Shown one piece after another: positions 11,694-22,806 of a stretch of 64,000 nt of DNA. This stretch comes from Umbelopsis ramanniana AG (Eukaryota > Mucoromycota > Umbelopsidomycetes > Umbelopsidales > Umbelopsidaceae). Numbering within the stretch: the stretch's first letter is position 1; every line of letters starts with the position of its first letter. The translations under genes were made by a program, and so were the position numbers. The notes beneath the pieces were generated by a model, which was given only the letters and a program-made list of their open reading frames with translations, did no database searches and was not told the DNA's origin. The DNA lies in the NCBI RefSeq assembly GCF_025399195.1, contig NW_026252118.1, positions 62,001-126,000 of the forward strand, written 5' to 3'.

Positions 11694-12848
11694 TTTGATT
11701 GGAAGTTGGTCCGCTTATGAATAATTATTTCCAAGAAAAATAAACGAATCATAGTACTTGGCAACTACTTTCTAATGCTATTTGCCAATGACATAACCGT
11801 GCGGCTTTATTTATCTTGTATATTGTTACCAATTTGGTTTTTTTATTACATTGGTGCGAGTTGAATATGCATCTATATATCTTGTGCATACTACTGCTGA
11901 TTGTCAAGTTGAAATTTTACCTATCTCATTATGCAGCATTAGTGCTTTCATTAAAGGAAGATCAAACATATGGGCTAAACTGTCTTGAAAATTTTTATGC
12001 TGATAACTTCAGCGTCATTTATTGTACCTTTAGAGTACTTTGGATTACTGTACTATCTAGTTCTAGTTAAATACGTATTGTGCGGCTGACTGAATTTATG
12101 ACATGAGCGTATTAAAAGATGTATGTTGCAGACCTTTGGTAGAGATAGTCATATAGAAAACTGGGTATCCTTCATCGCTTTCAATTTTTTTTTTTTATGT
12201 CACTGTGGTATGATTAACTGAACTGCATCCACATATTGGTTGGAAGATGAAACATTTAGGGAAGAATAGCAGGTATAGTAAATGTTTATTAGAAGGTGAT
12301 TTTTTTTTTGGAAGCGCATTTATCAGTTTTAAAAATTATGAACTCTTTTTTGCGATAAAACAAGTAATGGTAGGCTACGATTGGAACTGGAACATCATTA
12401 AAAGATGGATACTAAGCTTTCGCTTAAGACTCGAGCTTCGTAACTCAGGTTTTATGTAAATAGATTTCTAACGAAAGAATACTGGTCATAAAAAAACAAA
12501 AGAGTAAAGTGATGCATGAAAAAAAGTACCTAAATGGCCTAAATGGCCAAGAAATGATGACTAGGTAATATAAAGTCATACCTTAAAAGACGACCAACGA
12601 CAACGTAATATTCCTAATTTTATGACACATATATATAATTGAACAATGCAGATGGGTTAAAACAGTGTTAACCTTGTCTAATCGGCACTTCTCAAAGCGA
12701 ACGTTAGCTTAGCTTTAATAATGTGGCCATGGGATACTTTGCTTGTCTGCCGCCAACCCGTCATCGTGACTGCGTTAGATAGCATATGAAATTTTTCGAA
12801 AATTCCACATTCGTTCACATTTTGGACATCGTCATATAATATTGCGCA
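11694..12848. other. AT-rich intergenic stretch, no gene seen
   Basis: 1.15 kb between the inverted repeat and the transporter gene. The open frames here (for example 11816-12070) are composed of hydrophobic residues typical of AT-rich noncoding DNA and show no family motif. The last 200 bp should hold the promoter of the next gene. Confidence 0.5.
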
Positions 12849-14129
12849 ATGCCAGAGAGTGAAGAACCTCGACAAGATATCCCGGCAAGCTTGACGATCG
12901 TCAATGAGGCAACACCACTGTTACCTCAATCGAACAGTGCTTCCAACCGCATCAATGCTAACACCGGGAGACGAGCGTCGACTTTGTCGCTTTCTCATGA
13001 CCACGCTCGGCGAAGGAAGGAGATTATTGGACTGTTGCTCATGACGCTCTCTGCTCTGGGATTTTCAGTAATGTCTCTATGTGTGAAGCTCGGAGGTTCT
13101 GTATTCCCCAGTTTTGAAATGGTGTTTGCAAGATCGCTTGTGCAGCTTGTGCTCGGACTTGTCGGCTGCTTCATTCTCAAGGTGAATCCCCTTGGAGATA
13201 AAAAGGTTCGAGGATGGTTGGTCCTTCGCGGCTTAGCTGGCTCAGTCGGTCTCGCTCTATTTTTCTACTGTCTTACGGCTTTACCACTCGCTGATGCAAC
13301 CGGTAAGTTTGGAGGAGATTGTAGCAACATCGAGAGGCAATTTAGTGATTGACGTTTTCACCTCCGTTTAGTGGTATTTTTCCTTGGTCCTATATTTACT
13401 GCCATTCTTGCCTCGGTTGCTCTTGGGGAAAGATTTACCTTGTTTGACGGAATTTGCGCAACCTTAACTTTTGGTGGTGTCGTCCTTGTTTCTAGACCAG
13501 AGTTCCTTTTTGGATCGGAAGGTGGAAGCTCCCAACCAGAAGATAACGAATCGCAGCGGATATTTGCCATCATATGCGCTGTTATGGGTGCGATGTTGTC
13601 TGCCGTAGCCTATGTCACGGTTCGCAAGGTTGGAAAGGGGGCTCACTTTATGGTTCATGTTGTTTACTTCGGAGCCATCTCGACTGTTCTCAGCCCGCTT
13701 GGAATCTTCGGCCTACAAAAGTTTGTTATTCCAGAGACATGGAAAGATTATTTGATACTATTGTTGGTCGGAATATTTGCTTTCCTTGGACAGTGTCTAC
13801 TTAATCAAGGGTAAGACATATTTCTTGCTTTGGGAAAAGGCATGAACATTGGTATTCATTACATCACCTATTTTGTATCACCCCACAGACTGCAGCTGGC
13901 TCCAGCAGGACCTGGAACATTGATGAGGATGAACGATATTGTTTTTGCCTTTGCGTTTGGTATACTACTATTCCATGAAATCCCACCTATATCCAGCATT
14001 TTAGGAGCAACATTGATTGTGGGATGCACTACTGCGCTAGGCTTACACAAATGGTATATGAATAGTCTTCAAGCTGCTCTTGCCAGACAAAACAGCGTAA
14101 CAACGACTGTCACTACTACTTCTACATAG
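12849..14129 (+). CDS. EamA/DMT-family membrane transporter (SLC35G-like)
   Basis: Predicted polytopic carrier of the drug/metabolite transporter superfamily; substrate unknown. Three exons: 12849-13302, 13372-13810, 13889-14129 (377 aa). A hydrophilic N-terminus of about 55 residues, with an NEATPLLPQ motif resembling a dileucine sorting signal, precedes ten likely membrane segments in two EamA repeats. The first contains FARSLVQLVLGLVGC, VLRGLAGSVGLALFFYC and PLADATVVFFLGPIFTAI; the second contains AVMGAMLSAVAYVTVRKVG, GIFAFLGQCLLNQGLQLAP and NDIVFAFAFGILLFHE. The paired ARS and LADATVVFF motifs are typical of the SLC35G/DUF6 group of fungal and animal proteins. The C-terminus is a short Thr-rich tail. 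Both junctions fall in conserved helices, which supports them. Confidence 0.88.
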
Positions 14130-14325
14130 ATATAATGTGTATTTAATGCCATAGACCAGGAGCTTACAGTATGCCATACATAAAAGCATGGTCAAGCAAC
14201 TCCGTCTGACTTTCAATGCCAATAAAAACCACCTGAACCTGTACCTGTGAAAAATAATTTCCTAGCCGCACAGACACGCGTCGCGCAGGCTGACTTTTCT
14301 ACTGTGACATGGAACTCTCTGTTTA

Positions 14326-16113
14326 ATGGGTGTTTCTCGTACACGGTCTAAAAGCTTCAAAAGAGCTACAGAAGAAAACGATGTAGAAAAAAGCGATAGA
14401 GATGTAAGTAGAAGAAAGTTTTTCACTTTTGGGTAATGAATTTGAAATTTGGCTCGTGCTAATGTTGTTTTGCATTGACTAGGATCAAGATCAGCCGATC
14501 GAAGCAAGTGTCCCAAAAACTAGCCAAAAGGTCAGGCAGGGAACAGAAGATATATGGGACGTTGGTGCTGTCTACAGCACAGATAAAATAATGCCCAAGA
14601 AACCGATCGTCACCTACTCTAAAAAAAAGTATAAAGCACGACCCGAACTTAGCAGCCTTCTTACTAGTTTCCATGCCAAAGGAAGCAACCAGCCTAAACG
14701 AGCAGATGCGAACCATCAAGTGAGCAACAGCTCTTCATTAAAAGAGATTAAAGAACTCCAGAGTCGAACACTGTCCACTGGTGATGCGAGTAACGCAGCA
14801 ACACTGGCAGCAACGACTGCAATCTTGCCACGCAACGATAAGCAACCAGAAACCTTGATCAGGTCCACACAAAATGACACAGACCATGTTAGTGTACAGC
14901 CCATTTTTTTTTTATTCATCCGACAGTCATTATTTAACTTCCTATTTGTTGACAGATTGATCAAGATCATGACAATATCATCGTTGATATCGATAATGAT
15001 GATGCTACAGGAGCATCTTCTTCTGTTGCAGCGGGAAAGCAAAAAGCAGCTGTGGGTAAAAAGTCGGCCAGCAGTAAAAAATCGCTCAGTATCAGTCGAA
15101 CGAGAAGAGAAAAACGAATGGAAATGGATCAAAATGAAGGTTTGCAAGAGCCGGTCGATATACAAAGTAGTTCAAAGAGGACGGCAAGCCATTTAGACAG
15201 TGGCGAGATGGACCATACAAAGACACCACAACAAGCAAAAGTAAACCAATATGAGAAGGCTCAAGACTCGGAGACACCGCAGGCAGACGAAGCCGGTTTC
15301 GGGTTCGAGCGTCTTCAAGACAGCCTAGATCGTCTCAATTTGTCACCCATAGGCAACATCAATCCAGTTACTAAGCGTATCGTATCGTCAACTCCAGTGG
15401 GATTTAGGATACAACAGCAACGTCATGTATCGAAACCGATGAAATCATTTTCGGAATCTTTAAAGCAGGCCAATATCGATATTGAAGATAAAATACTAGA
15501 TGACAACGACAATATGACAGATGATATTGCAACAAGTGTGTTTACTGACAAAGTACCAGAAACCTATTTGCAAGCACCAGTGTCTCCGCCGACGGGTCTG
15601 GATGGCGGCGATACTCTTTCACAAGCTCTTCCTGATAATAACACTTTGGCGCCGGCGTCAGCGACATCCGAGGTTTTACCTCAGCCTACCAACACTCTGC
15701 CGAATCTTAAAGAGCAACGAAAGGCGATAGAGGCCTCGATAGCCGAGCCTAGTCTGCATGATGCTTCCAATGAACCAATCTGGTCACCGCCAAGGTCACC
15801 TTCTATTGAAATGGCTCGTCGTCAATCACAACGGTCCGACACACAAAATACGATACCAGAAGGGCTATTTGAATGGTTTGGCAACAGCATCCAATCGCAA
15901 GTCGCTTCAACCGAACCAAATCACAATGTTGATGAGGAACTTGAGAACTTTTTGACACCAGAACAACTTGACATGACTGTAGAACAGTTTATGCGATCCA
16001 TTTATGAAGACAAAATTGAGCAAATTCGGAAGGAAGGTCAGAAGCGGATAGACAGACTGAACGAAGAACTGGCACGAGTACGAGCCAAACTTTTGGCTGA
16101 ACTTGATTCATAA
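14326..16113 (+). CDS. Protein of unknown function with disordered body and C-terminal coiled coil
   Basis: Not recognised. Proposed exons 14326-14403, 14483-14887, 14956-16113 (546 aa), all introns phase 0. The N-terminus is basic (MGVSRTRSKSFKR), followed by a possible conserved patch (IWDVGAVYSTDKIMPKKP, then TYSKKKYKARPEL). The middle (about 90-440) is low-complexity Ser/Thr/Pro/Asp/Gln-rich with a basic, NLS-like patch (SISRTRREKRMEMD) and several SP/TP sites, suggesting a nuclear phosphoprotein. The last 70 residues look folded: FLTPEQLDMTVEQFMRSIY leads into a charged heptad-like helix (QKRIDRLNEELARVRAKLL). This layout recalls chromatin or kinetochore factors, but I have no motif to prove it. 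The start is the first ATG in frame; the gene begins about 200 bp after the transporter stop. Confidence 0.7.
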
Positions 16114-16536
16114 GATGATTTTGTACATAGAAATAGCGGAATATATTGTCTTTTTTTTCCCTCTCCCATGGTCGGTTCTGTCTCTTTTATGTTCGATGGC
16201 AAAGTAAACAGTAGGTCGTAAATATGACTTGAGGAGGCAAATGGGGGTTTCCGTGAGCAGCAAAATTCTCCCTTTGGTAGTCGATCGAAATCTACCATGT
16301 TTTGTGGCTCGATACGCCAGCCATTGGCACTACATCATCGACACGACCACTGGGACGACTAGTGTCTAATGCGGATAATTAAAAAAAGGGGAGAGCTTGT
16401 GGGTATCTAATATTGTGCAATTTTTTTTTTTGGTTGCAATTGAAATAATTTATTTCGGCAAACTCTAGAAATATTGCTCTGCGCCTACGTCGATCATATT
16501 AAACAGGATGGTAAGCGAAGGGCGAATGGCTATTGT
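16114..16536. other. intergenic, promoter-side of the aspartic protease gene
   Basis: No gene seen. It contains the 3' end of the preceding gene and A/T homopolymer tracts. Confidence 0.6.
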
Positions 16537-16543
16537 TATAAAA
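16537..16543 (+). promoter_or_regulatory. TATA box of the aspartic protease gene
   Basis: TATAAAA 83 bp before the ATG at 16626, followed by pyrimidine-rich sequence. A clear TATA fits a regulated, highly expressed secreted enzyme; function is inferred from position. Confidence 0.5.
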
Positions 16544-16625
16544 GTGCATTGTGGTAGATACATTTGAACTATAGACTTGCCTTTTTACCTATCGCATTTC
16601 CTATATTTCTATTCACCGATTCTTC

Positions 16626-18379
16626 ATGGTTCAATTTTTCAATATTGCAATATCCATTTACTTACTGGTTTGTACAGTATCCAGTAAAACTATCAACGTG
16701 GATATTGCCCGAAAGCAGCATCCGACAGTGAAGCAAGCATCAGAATCTGCACATGATCGAGCAACATCTATTCGCATCAAAGGCTCACGTCTTGCTGCTG
16801 GCGATGCACTTCCTACGTTTTCACTTCTAAATGCTCAATTCAGCTATTATATGCCCATTAGTCTTGGTACCCCTATGCAAAACTTTTCTGTTGTAGTGGA
16901 TACGGGATCATCCGTATTGTGGGTTCCAGATCAAACCTGTGGCAATGTTTGTGTGCGAGCGCCCGATTCGTTCAAAAGTGAAAAGTCATCGACTTTTAAA
17001 CAAGACAAGTCCACTAACCTGCAAGCTTATTATGGCTCTGGGAGTGCGCACGGTATTATGGGAGTAGATACCCTATCCCTCAACGGAGGGGCTTTCAAGA
17101 TCCAAAAGCAAGAGTTTGGTCTTGCCACTACCCAAAGTCAAGTTACCAATAACGGTGTTGGTGAGTACGAATGGCTAATGATGAGGATTTTTAGCGTTTG
17201 GGTACTTTGACTAATGATAAGATATGTATACTACTTGAAGACGGCATTTTTGGCTTTGGTCCTGATCCCTTAAGCATCTACAGCAACACCAGTAAGCTCA
17301 TTCGTATATTGACAAGTACAGATACATTTGCTAAGCAAGCAATGACAATTTTTTCTGTTCAGGGAGAAGCACTATAAAGTCTCTTTTGACAAATCTCATC
17401 GAGCAGAACAAAGGCTATTCTTACGTATTTGGTGTTAAATTCGAGCCTGTACCTAGTGGATACTATTCTTCCATGAATGGGAAGATGGCCATTGGTGGTC
17501 TTCCAGATCCCAAATGGTATCAAGGAGACATTCAGTGGATTCCCAGGATCAAGACCTCTCGAGCGGCAGTAAGTTGCAATAACTGTGGGGTGTACAAAGA
17601 TGCCGACAATTCTAATTTTTCGTCATTTTGCAGGAATTTTGGGGTGTTGGTGTTGACAGTATCAACGTTAATGATAAGCCTGTCATCAAGAGACTTTCAG
17701 CCATTGTTGACACTGGTAAGCGATGTATTCTCTATTTTGTTTATCGCTGTATCTATTAACGCCACGTACACAGGAACCACTTTGATTATCGTTTCCAATG
17801 AAATCGCAGATGCCGTGTATGGAAGCATTCCAGATGCCAAGATCGATCCCTCCTCTGATTTGTGGAGCATTCCTTGTTCAGCTGTCGGTACACTGCCGAA
17901 TATTTCTTTCGTCATGGATGGCAAGAATTTCAACTTGACACCATCGCAGTACATACTTCCAAAATATCTGGTAAGCTTGATACTTCATGGAAATGGCTTA
18001 TAGCTTAAAAAAAAAAAAGAGAAAGAATAGGATGTTGACTAGAAAACACGATAGAACACCTACTGGGGAGCACGAAATCCAGATTTGTGCCTGAGTTTCA
18101 TATACAGCACAGACATGTCCTATTCCGGATATGACATTCTGCTTGGTCAAAAGTTTTTGGAAAACTACGTCTCCATCTATGATGGAGATAAGGACAGAAT
18201 TGGTAATATATGACATTTGATTCATTTGTAGAAGCTAGCGGCCAAACTAACGCTCTTACTGACCTTTTCTTACAGGACTTGCTCTCAACGCGCAACTTAG
18301 CAAAACCCAATCTACGAAGGCTAAACCTACCGACAGCAGTTCCAACTCCAAAAAGAAAGGACAGCATAAGCTAGTTTAA
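16626..18379 (+). CDS. Secreted pepsin-like aspartic protease (family A1)
   Basis: Acid endopeptidase. Seven exons: 16626-17160, 17241-17291, 17363-17568, 17634-17715, 17774-17970, 18055-18202, 18276-18379 (440 aa). An N-terminal signal peptide (about 1-20, ends VCTVSS) and a propeptide precede the mature enzyme, which starts near residue 65. First catalytic motif VVVDTGSSVLWVP (Asp92), a disulfide pair CGNVC, flap Tyr in AYYGSGSAHG, second catalytic motif AIVDTGTTLII (Asp290), a further disulfide (SIPCSAV to NPDLCLSF) and the A1 hallmark ILLGQKFLENY followed by VSIYDGDKDRIGLAL. The enzyme is therefore complete. A 35-residue Lys/Ser-rich C-terminal tail (KKKGQHKLV) extends beyond the fold; it lacks a GPI hydrophobic tail, so secretion or vacuolar location is more likely than GPI anchoring. 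Confidence 0.92.
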
Positions 18380-18777
18380 TTGTACCTCTCACTAAATTTC
18401 AAGCCAGACAGCTGCAATTAGCTGTGTTTATTCGTGGCTGTTTATGCCCTACCTATTGTAACTCACCTCGTATGCCATTTATAATGTTATAGTTCAATCC
18501 TCTTTCCCCTTCATCTTATTACCTTGCGCAAGCCGTTACCTCTAGCTGAACTATGTCTTTCTCAATTTTACCTATGTCTTTTCACTTAACATGTACCAAA
18601 CTAGTTCATACACGTCATTTGTATCTATCAATTTATTGAAATGTCTAGATGGTAGTAGCAAAAGGTGGTACAATTGATTGCATCAATATAGGTTACATAG
18701 TGAAAAATAGGCCATCAATGAAAATAGAAGGCCACACACAGAGTATAAGGTGGACCTGAAGAAAAAGGGAAGTGCAT
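18380..18777. other. convergent intergenic region
   Basis: 398 bp between the tail-to-tail stops of the protease (+) and gamma-glutamyltranspeptidase (-) genes; AT-rich 3' UTR-like sequence, no gene. Confidence 0.6.
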
Positions 18778-21160
18778 TTAGTAGACAGCGGCTTGTCCGT
18801 ATTTTCGAATATCGCTGGCGCCATAGACGGTTCCATCAGGACTGCGCATAACAGCCTGCACGGCAGTAATTTTCATACTTTTGGGAAGCACAACAATCTG
18901 GTTGACAAGCGGTGTGAGAACAACATGGTAATGAACCTTGAAAGAATATTGGAAGAAACTTACGTCGTGTCCTCTGCTCTGCAGAGCATCAATGTACTGT
19001 TTAGAAAAACCGTCCTCCAAAATAGCAGTATTGGGCATCAATTGATGGTGAAGTCGTGGAGCAACAATGGCGTCGAAAATGTTTTTGCCATAGTCGACCA
19101 CATCCAGAATGACCTGTATAATGAATTCCTTGTCAGCTCTTTGTTGATATCATTTTAGTATCACATATGATACTTACGCCCAAAGTTGCAGTAATAATCA
19201 TGGAGCCACCAGAGGCACCGACAGCCATTTCAAATTTGGAGTCCCGCTCAATTATAGTAGGGACACAAGACGAGAGGGATCGCTTTCCAGGGTAGACATA
19301 GTTGTAAACGCTAGGTTGCAAGCCAAAAGCATTTGGGATTCTGTTTTTCGATTTAAATCATATCAGTATACGAGATTCTATACATGTTCAAAAGGTTCAC
19401 AAGCTTTAAAAAAAAAGGGAATAATTACCCAGGGATTGAGAAGTCATCCATCTCGTCGTTCAAAATAATGCCGGTTACCGGGTCCATAATGCGTGCACCA
19501 AATAGTAAGTTGACAGTAGAGGTAAGGGCCACTGCACCATCATTCTCATCCACGACGGAAAGATGCATGGTACCATGTGCTTCCGAGTTGTCAAACTTTG
19601 GGTTATAAAAAGTGGGCTCATGAGTGTGATCCTATTGGAGTGAAGTTCGTTTAATAGCCATTCTCATCAAACTATGATACTGCAAATGACAAGCTTACAT
19701 CTGAAATGTTGGCACGAGCAAGTGAAGCCCAATCTTTTGAGATGATTTCCTCCAATCGATCGGCGTTGTCAACATAATCAGGATCTCCCAATTCGGTTCT
19801 GAAAGCAAATCCATATTTCAAAGCCTCTACCAAGCGGTGGACATTGAGACCAACTTCTCCCAGTAGACGCAAATTGAATCTCTCCAAAATGTTGAGAGCG
19901 CTAATCAAAACATGCCCACTAGTAGGAGTACCTCCGGTAACGATTTTGCGCCCATGGTAATATGTCGAAATAGGAGGTCGTACGACGGCTTGGTAATTCT
20001 TCATATCCTCCATGGTCAAAATACCACCATTGTTTACAGTGGTATTGACAATACTAGCGGCAATTAACCCTTCATAAAAGGCATCAGGACCTTGTTTGGC
20101 GATAATTTCTAGAGTATCAGCAAGTGATGGTCGCTTTATAAGCTGCCCTTCCATTGCTAATTGACCGTTGGGAGCAAACACAGCTGAAAATGTGGCATCT
20201 TGCATGATCCATTCTTTTGCAGACTGCAGAAAAACACACTGGTCAGCCATCGACCAATCTTTTTACCAAGGTTGTCCAGTAACCTACCTGAAGACGCTGA
20301 GCTAAAAGCCGTGTTGTGTTGAAACCGTTTCGAGACATGTCAATTGCTGGAGTAAACAATTCTTCCCATGGGAGCTTTCCGTGTCGTTCATGAGCTAGCT
20401 GAAAGCCTCTAATTTCTCCGCTGAATATATATAAAAAAGAGTCAGAAACGGTGACAGTCTTATATATGATGTATACAATCAACTTACGGGACACCAACTG
20501 ACAACCCACCGACTTGCGCTTTGGATGGATCCTCTACAAACATGTCTTTGTGTGAAGCTCCAGGTGCTGTTTCTCGAAAATCTATAAAGTCATATGTGCC
20601 ATTGGGAGAGCGAATAAGCATAAATCCGCCACTGTGATGAAAAAGTTTAGTATTGATGTCGAAACTTAGCTCCAGTTCGTCGACAAACCTACCCTCCAAT
20701 ACCAGTTGCAAAACTATCAATTACACCAATGCATAGTGCAGAGGCAATAGCCGAGTCAACAGCATTTCCGCCTTTTTTCAAAACTGCAAATGACAATGGT
20801 TAGTAATCCCACCACCATGCTTAGCAATCATACAGTACCACTTACTCTCAATTCCAACATTAGAGCATTGCTCGGCTTCAACAGCAACAGCACCATTCTT
20901 TCCTTCAACAAGGCCACTAGAGGATGCTGGTTTATGGATTTCTTTACGTTCATGCGTCAGTTTGTGAAATTCCAAGATCGGTTCAACTTGCTATATTACT
21001 TACCGGTCGAAAAAAAGAAAGTGCTCAATCCAACCACAGCAGCGATACCGAGCAGCAAGGCACCCGCTTTTTTGGATATAAGAGGTTTGCGAGAATCCAA
21101 TTGCTTTGGCAAGAGTGTACTTTGCTCTGTTTGACCTTGCTCAGCTGCTGATAAGGACAT
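18778..21160 (-). CDS. GGT1: Gamma-glutamyltranspeptidase (glutathione hydrolase)
   Basis: Cleaves the gamma-glutamyl bond of glutathione and glutathione conjugates; in fungi vacuolar. Ten exons (minus order): 21004-21160, 20846-20926, 20693-20783, 20488-20631, 20288-20420, 19699-20223, 19429-19631, 19178-19340, 18964-19113, 18778-18897 (588 aa). A single N-terminal membrane anchor (about 31-51, [18 protein letters not shown]) makes it a type II protein. Motifs: [32 protein letters not shown], the autoprocessing nucleophile Thr398 in [12 protein letters not shown] (start of the small subunit), [12 protein letters not shown] and [13 protein letters not shown]. All active-site parts are present, so it should self-process. 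The acceptor of exon 2 is uncertain by 12-20 bp (two in-frame choices). Confidence 0.93.
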
Positions 21161-22385
21161 GATCAAAAAGATTTGTCATGTTCTTGTCGCCAAATGACTT
21201 TTTTTATCTCGGCAGTGGAAAATTTAAATTCCGGTAAGTCATTGTACACCCTTTCATTTCGGCAAAAGTCAACTCGCCTGCTTACACTAATCTTTCAACA
21301 TTCACCACTATAAATTTAAAATCAACATTTCATTTTTATGAAAGCATCCATGGAATGATCTGTACTAATTTTTTTTTTCCAGTTCTACTCCACCAATATA
21401 GCCCAAGCATGAAATTTACGTCTTTCATTATTAATGTAAACTTGTATTATCGTAAACTTTCAGTGGAAGTCGTAGAGTGCTTGCTGTAAGATTCTCCATT
21501 CAACATCCATGATTCATCTCATTCTAAGAGCTTTTATTTCCGACAAAGAACCTATTCGTTGGTACAAGAAGCTTTAAGCAGGCTAACACGAGGGACAACG
21601 CCTTTTGCACTGAAGCTTGCTGGGGAGAAATCAGTTGCCCAAGAAGCTAAGCACCAGAGCAGTTCACACACAGCGTAAGGTTTTCATTATCGACTAATTG
21701 ATACAAGGTGAAGGAAAAAAATAGTTTCATGAAGTTCTAGGCAATTTGGTGTACGCTATAATTCGCGCTTTTATTATGGATGATATGAGAAGAGGTTCCC
21801 ACTAGGCATGTTCGACCTGAAAAAGTTACAGAAGGCTGTTACTGATATTTTTTTTTAACAACGAAACTGTGCCAAAATGTAAATTAGTCGCCACGAGATC
21901 CAAAAGAAAAAAATTGTCAAATAATGCGCGGTTCAAAACTTATTACATACTGCAAAGGGCAACCCCAGGAGCATTTTATGTTAATAACCTGCACTATTTT
22001 GTCTGAATATCCATCTTGTCGGCATGTTATAAAGCTTACAATTTTATGACTATTATAAAATAACGCCTGAACAATGATAATTCTCCTCTTTGAACGGTTA
22101 TACTGCTTGAATATGGCGAAAGACCCTCTTCTATTGAAGCCATTGTGTTAAAAGTACTTCAGAATGACGTTTAAATCATCTCTCAAGCATAACCTTCGAA
22201 ACATTCACAGATAAAAATTGTTTTCGCTACATCAGACATTATGTTTTGTAACTTTATAAAGTTCTAGCAAGGCAAATGCTTCGTATATAACTTACTAGCC
22301 GACAACTAATAGCATGTACGTGATCAATACCTCAATATTTTTATGTTTGAATAAGATAACTATCAAAAACCAGAGAAAATAAGAA
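21161..22385. other. gene-free, AT-rich
   Basis: 1.2 kb upstream of the gamma-glutamyltranspeptidase gene. Only short chance frames; the first few hundred bp should contain that gene's promoter. Confidence 0.5.
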
Positions 22386-22459
22386 GCTTCCGTGGCGCAA
22401 TTGGCTAGCGCGTCTGACTGTTAATCAGGAGGTTGGAAGTTCGAGCCTTCCCGGGAGCG
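22386..22459 (+). tRNA. tRNA-Asn(GUU), copy 1
   Basis: 74-nt cloverleaf: acceptor GCTTCCG/CGGGAGC (one G-U pair), anticodon loop CTGTTAA (GTT), T-loop TTCGAGC, discriminator G, no CCA. Followed by T7 after a few bases. Identical to the copy at 44396. Confidence 0.95.
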
Positions 22460-22806
22460 CATATTTTTTTCACTTTTCGAATTAATTTTTGGTTACCAAT
22501 TTGGCTATTTTTTCTTCCAAGAGTTAAACTTGGTTTTTGACAGTCTGCGTCAAAAAGGTTGGTACCAGTTTAATTAAAACATAAGGAAGATAGCTGTTAT
22601 GTTTGGCTGCAATGTCACAATTTAATTATTTTATTAGAATGCTTCAAGTTGTTTGGCCGAAACATATATATTATACCGGAACATCACATGCTTCAGCGTT
22701 TGTCCTGTGACGAAACCTTGCCCCAGCGTTTGACCTGGGTCGTGAACTCGTTCTAGTCCAACTGTCACCTTTTACACTGTTTGCTCGAGAGTCATTGTGC
22801 TAATCA
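22460..22806. other. intergenic between tRNA-Asn and the hydrolase gene
   Basis: 347 bp, no gene seen. It carries a near-repeat around 22692-22740 (CAGCGTTTGTCCTG and CAGCGTTTGACCTG) just upstream of the next gene, possibly promoter elements. Confidence 0.4.

Larger units (their letters stand above)
11060..11720. repeat. Large inverted repeat carrying a tRNA-Glu gene in each arm
   Basis: The left arm (about 11060-11288) and right arm (about 11401-11720) match as reverse complements in two blocks. The outer block holds the tRNA plus about 28 bp of its 5' flank (11060-11160 against 11622-11720). The inner block of 68 bp (11221-11288 against 11401-11468) contains the GAGGTCGCAGACGG motif and differs at only a few bases. 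Between these blocks the arms differ in sequence and length (poly-T/A rich). The loop is about 112 bp. Confidence 0.85.

Noticed and set aside
11816-12459. two hydrophobic ORFs (11816-12070, 12247-12459)
   Set aside because: Hydrophobic residues follow from A/T-rich codons; no conserved pattern.
12531-12550. tandem TAAATGGCC repeat before the transporter
   Set aside because: Only two units; not distinguishable from chance.
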